Of a stretch of 5,274 nucleotides of DNA, positions 5,150-5,274 are shown in pieces. Source of the stretch: Acidobacterium sp. (GTDB lineage: Bacteria > Acidobacteriota > Terriglobia > Terriglobales > Acidobacteriaceae); contig PMAM01000168.1 in assembly GCA_003152595.1 (NCBI GenBank), forward strand, positions 1,197 through 6,470, read 5' to 3'. The translations under genes were made by a program, and so were the position numbers. Within the stretch, counting starts at the first letter, position 1. Each line of letters begins with the position of its first letter. Under the pieces are notes generated by a model. That model was not told the origin of the DNA. It worked only from the letters and a program-made list of their open reading frames with translations, and searched no databases.

Positions 5150-5274
5150 ATGCCCATGCCTGCAACCCCCGGTCCAACCGCGGCCCCTTCGGATTCGAGA
5201 ATCCTCATCGTCCCGCCGCCCAGCCGCCCCGCCGATTCAGATCCAACTGCCGCCGCAATTCACCTCGCCCCAAC
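5150..5274 (+). CDS. Possible start of a divergent gene, unidentified (3' end outside window)
   Basis: An ATG at 5150 (with a second at 5156) opens a frame that stays open for 41 codons to the window edge. It reads MPMPATPGPTAAPSDSRILI and continues as a Pro/Ala/Ser-rich segment. All three minus-strand frames across this stretch contain stops, whereas the plus strand is open, which favours a rightward gene. No domain can be recognised, there is no good ribosome-binding site (only a weak CAGG 16 nt upstream), and the frame is also open upstream of the ATG, so the start is uncertain. It could be a low-complexity N-terminus or simply GC-rich noncoding DNA. Confidence 0.3.
   Translation, partial: MPMPATPGPTAAPSDSRILIVPPPSRPADSDPTAAAIHLAP

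Overview
The window looks like ordinary chromosome from a GC-rich Gram-negative bacterium, most likely an acidobacterium of the Terriglobia type. The reasons are the strong C/G preference at third codon positions, an outer-membrane porin, and the first residues of a protein matching my memory of the ActA pentaheme cytochrome of alternative complex III (ACIII) in Acidobacteria. The lineage is inference from these points, not from a marker gene.

Left edge (1-701). The first 62 bases hold the 5' end of a leftward gene, probably actA, the first gene of an ACIII respiratory operon. About 640 bases without a convincing gene follow. This gap holds two Crp/Fnr-type dyads 22 bp apart, one with the full TGTGA-N6-TCACA pattern. 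It also holds candidate -10 elements on both strands, a 15-bp inverted repeat and an exact 12-bp tandem duplication.

Centre-left (702-1447). A rightward gene encodes a short AlkA/Mag1-type DNA-3-methyladenine glycosylase with a helix-hairpin-helix motif and catalytic Asp. It converges on the leftward operon, and a rho-independent terminator for that operon lies between them.

Main block (1470-4955, leftward). In transcription order: an outer-membrane beta-barrel porin, a 139-residue exported phosphate-binding-protein-like protein (one lobe only), and a methyl-accepting chemotaxis protein with a periplasmic helical sensor domain. The porin and the PBP-like gene are 23 nt apart. A 55-nt spacer carrying a strong GC-rich hairpin separates the PBP-like gene from the chemoreceptor. 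The simplest reading is one envelope sensing unit: the porin admits a ligand, the small protein may bind it, and the chemoreceptor reports it to CheA/CheW encoded elsewhere. The ligand is not known; an oxyanion is only a guess from the family name.

Right edge (4956-5274). The porin gene has a leader of roughly 115-130 nt that can form two helical domains and carries a GCCGAAGGAGCAA box like one found in some aptamer RNAs. A rightward open frame from 5150 runs off the window and may be the start of a divergent gene, but evidence for it is weak. I see no mobile element, CRISPR array, tRNA or rRNA.
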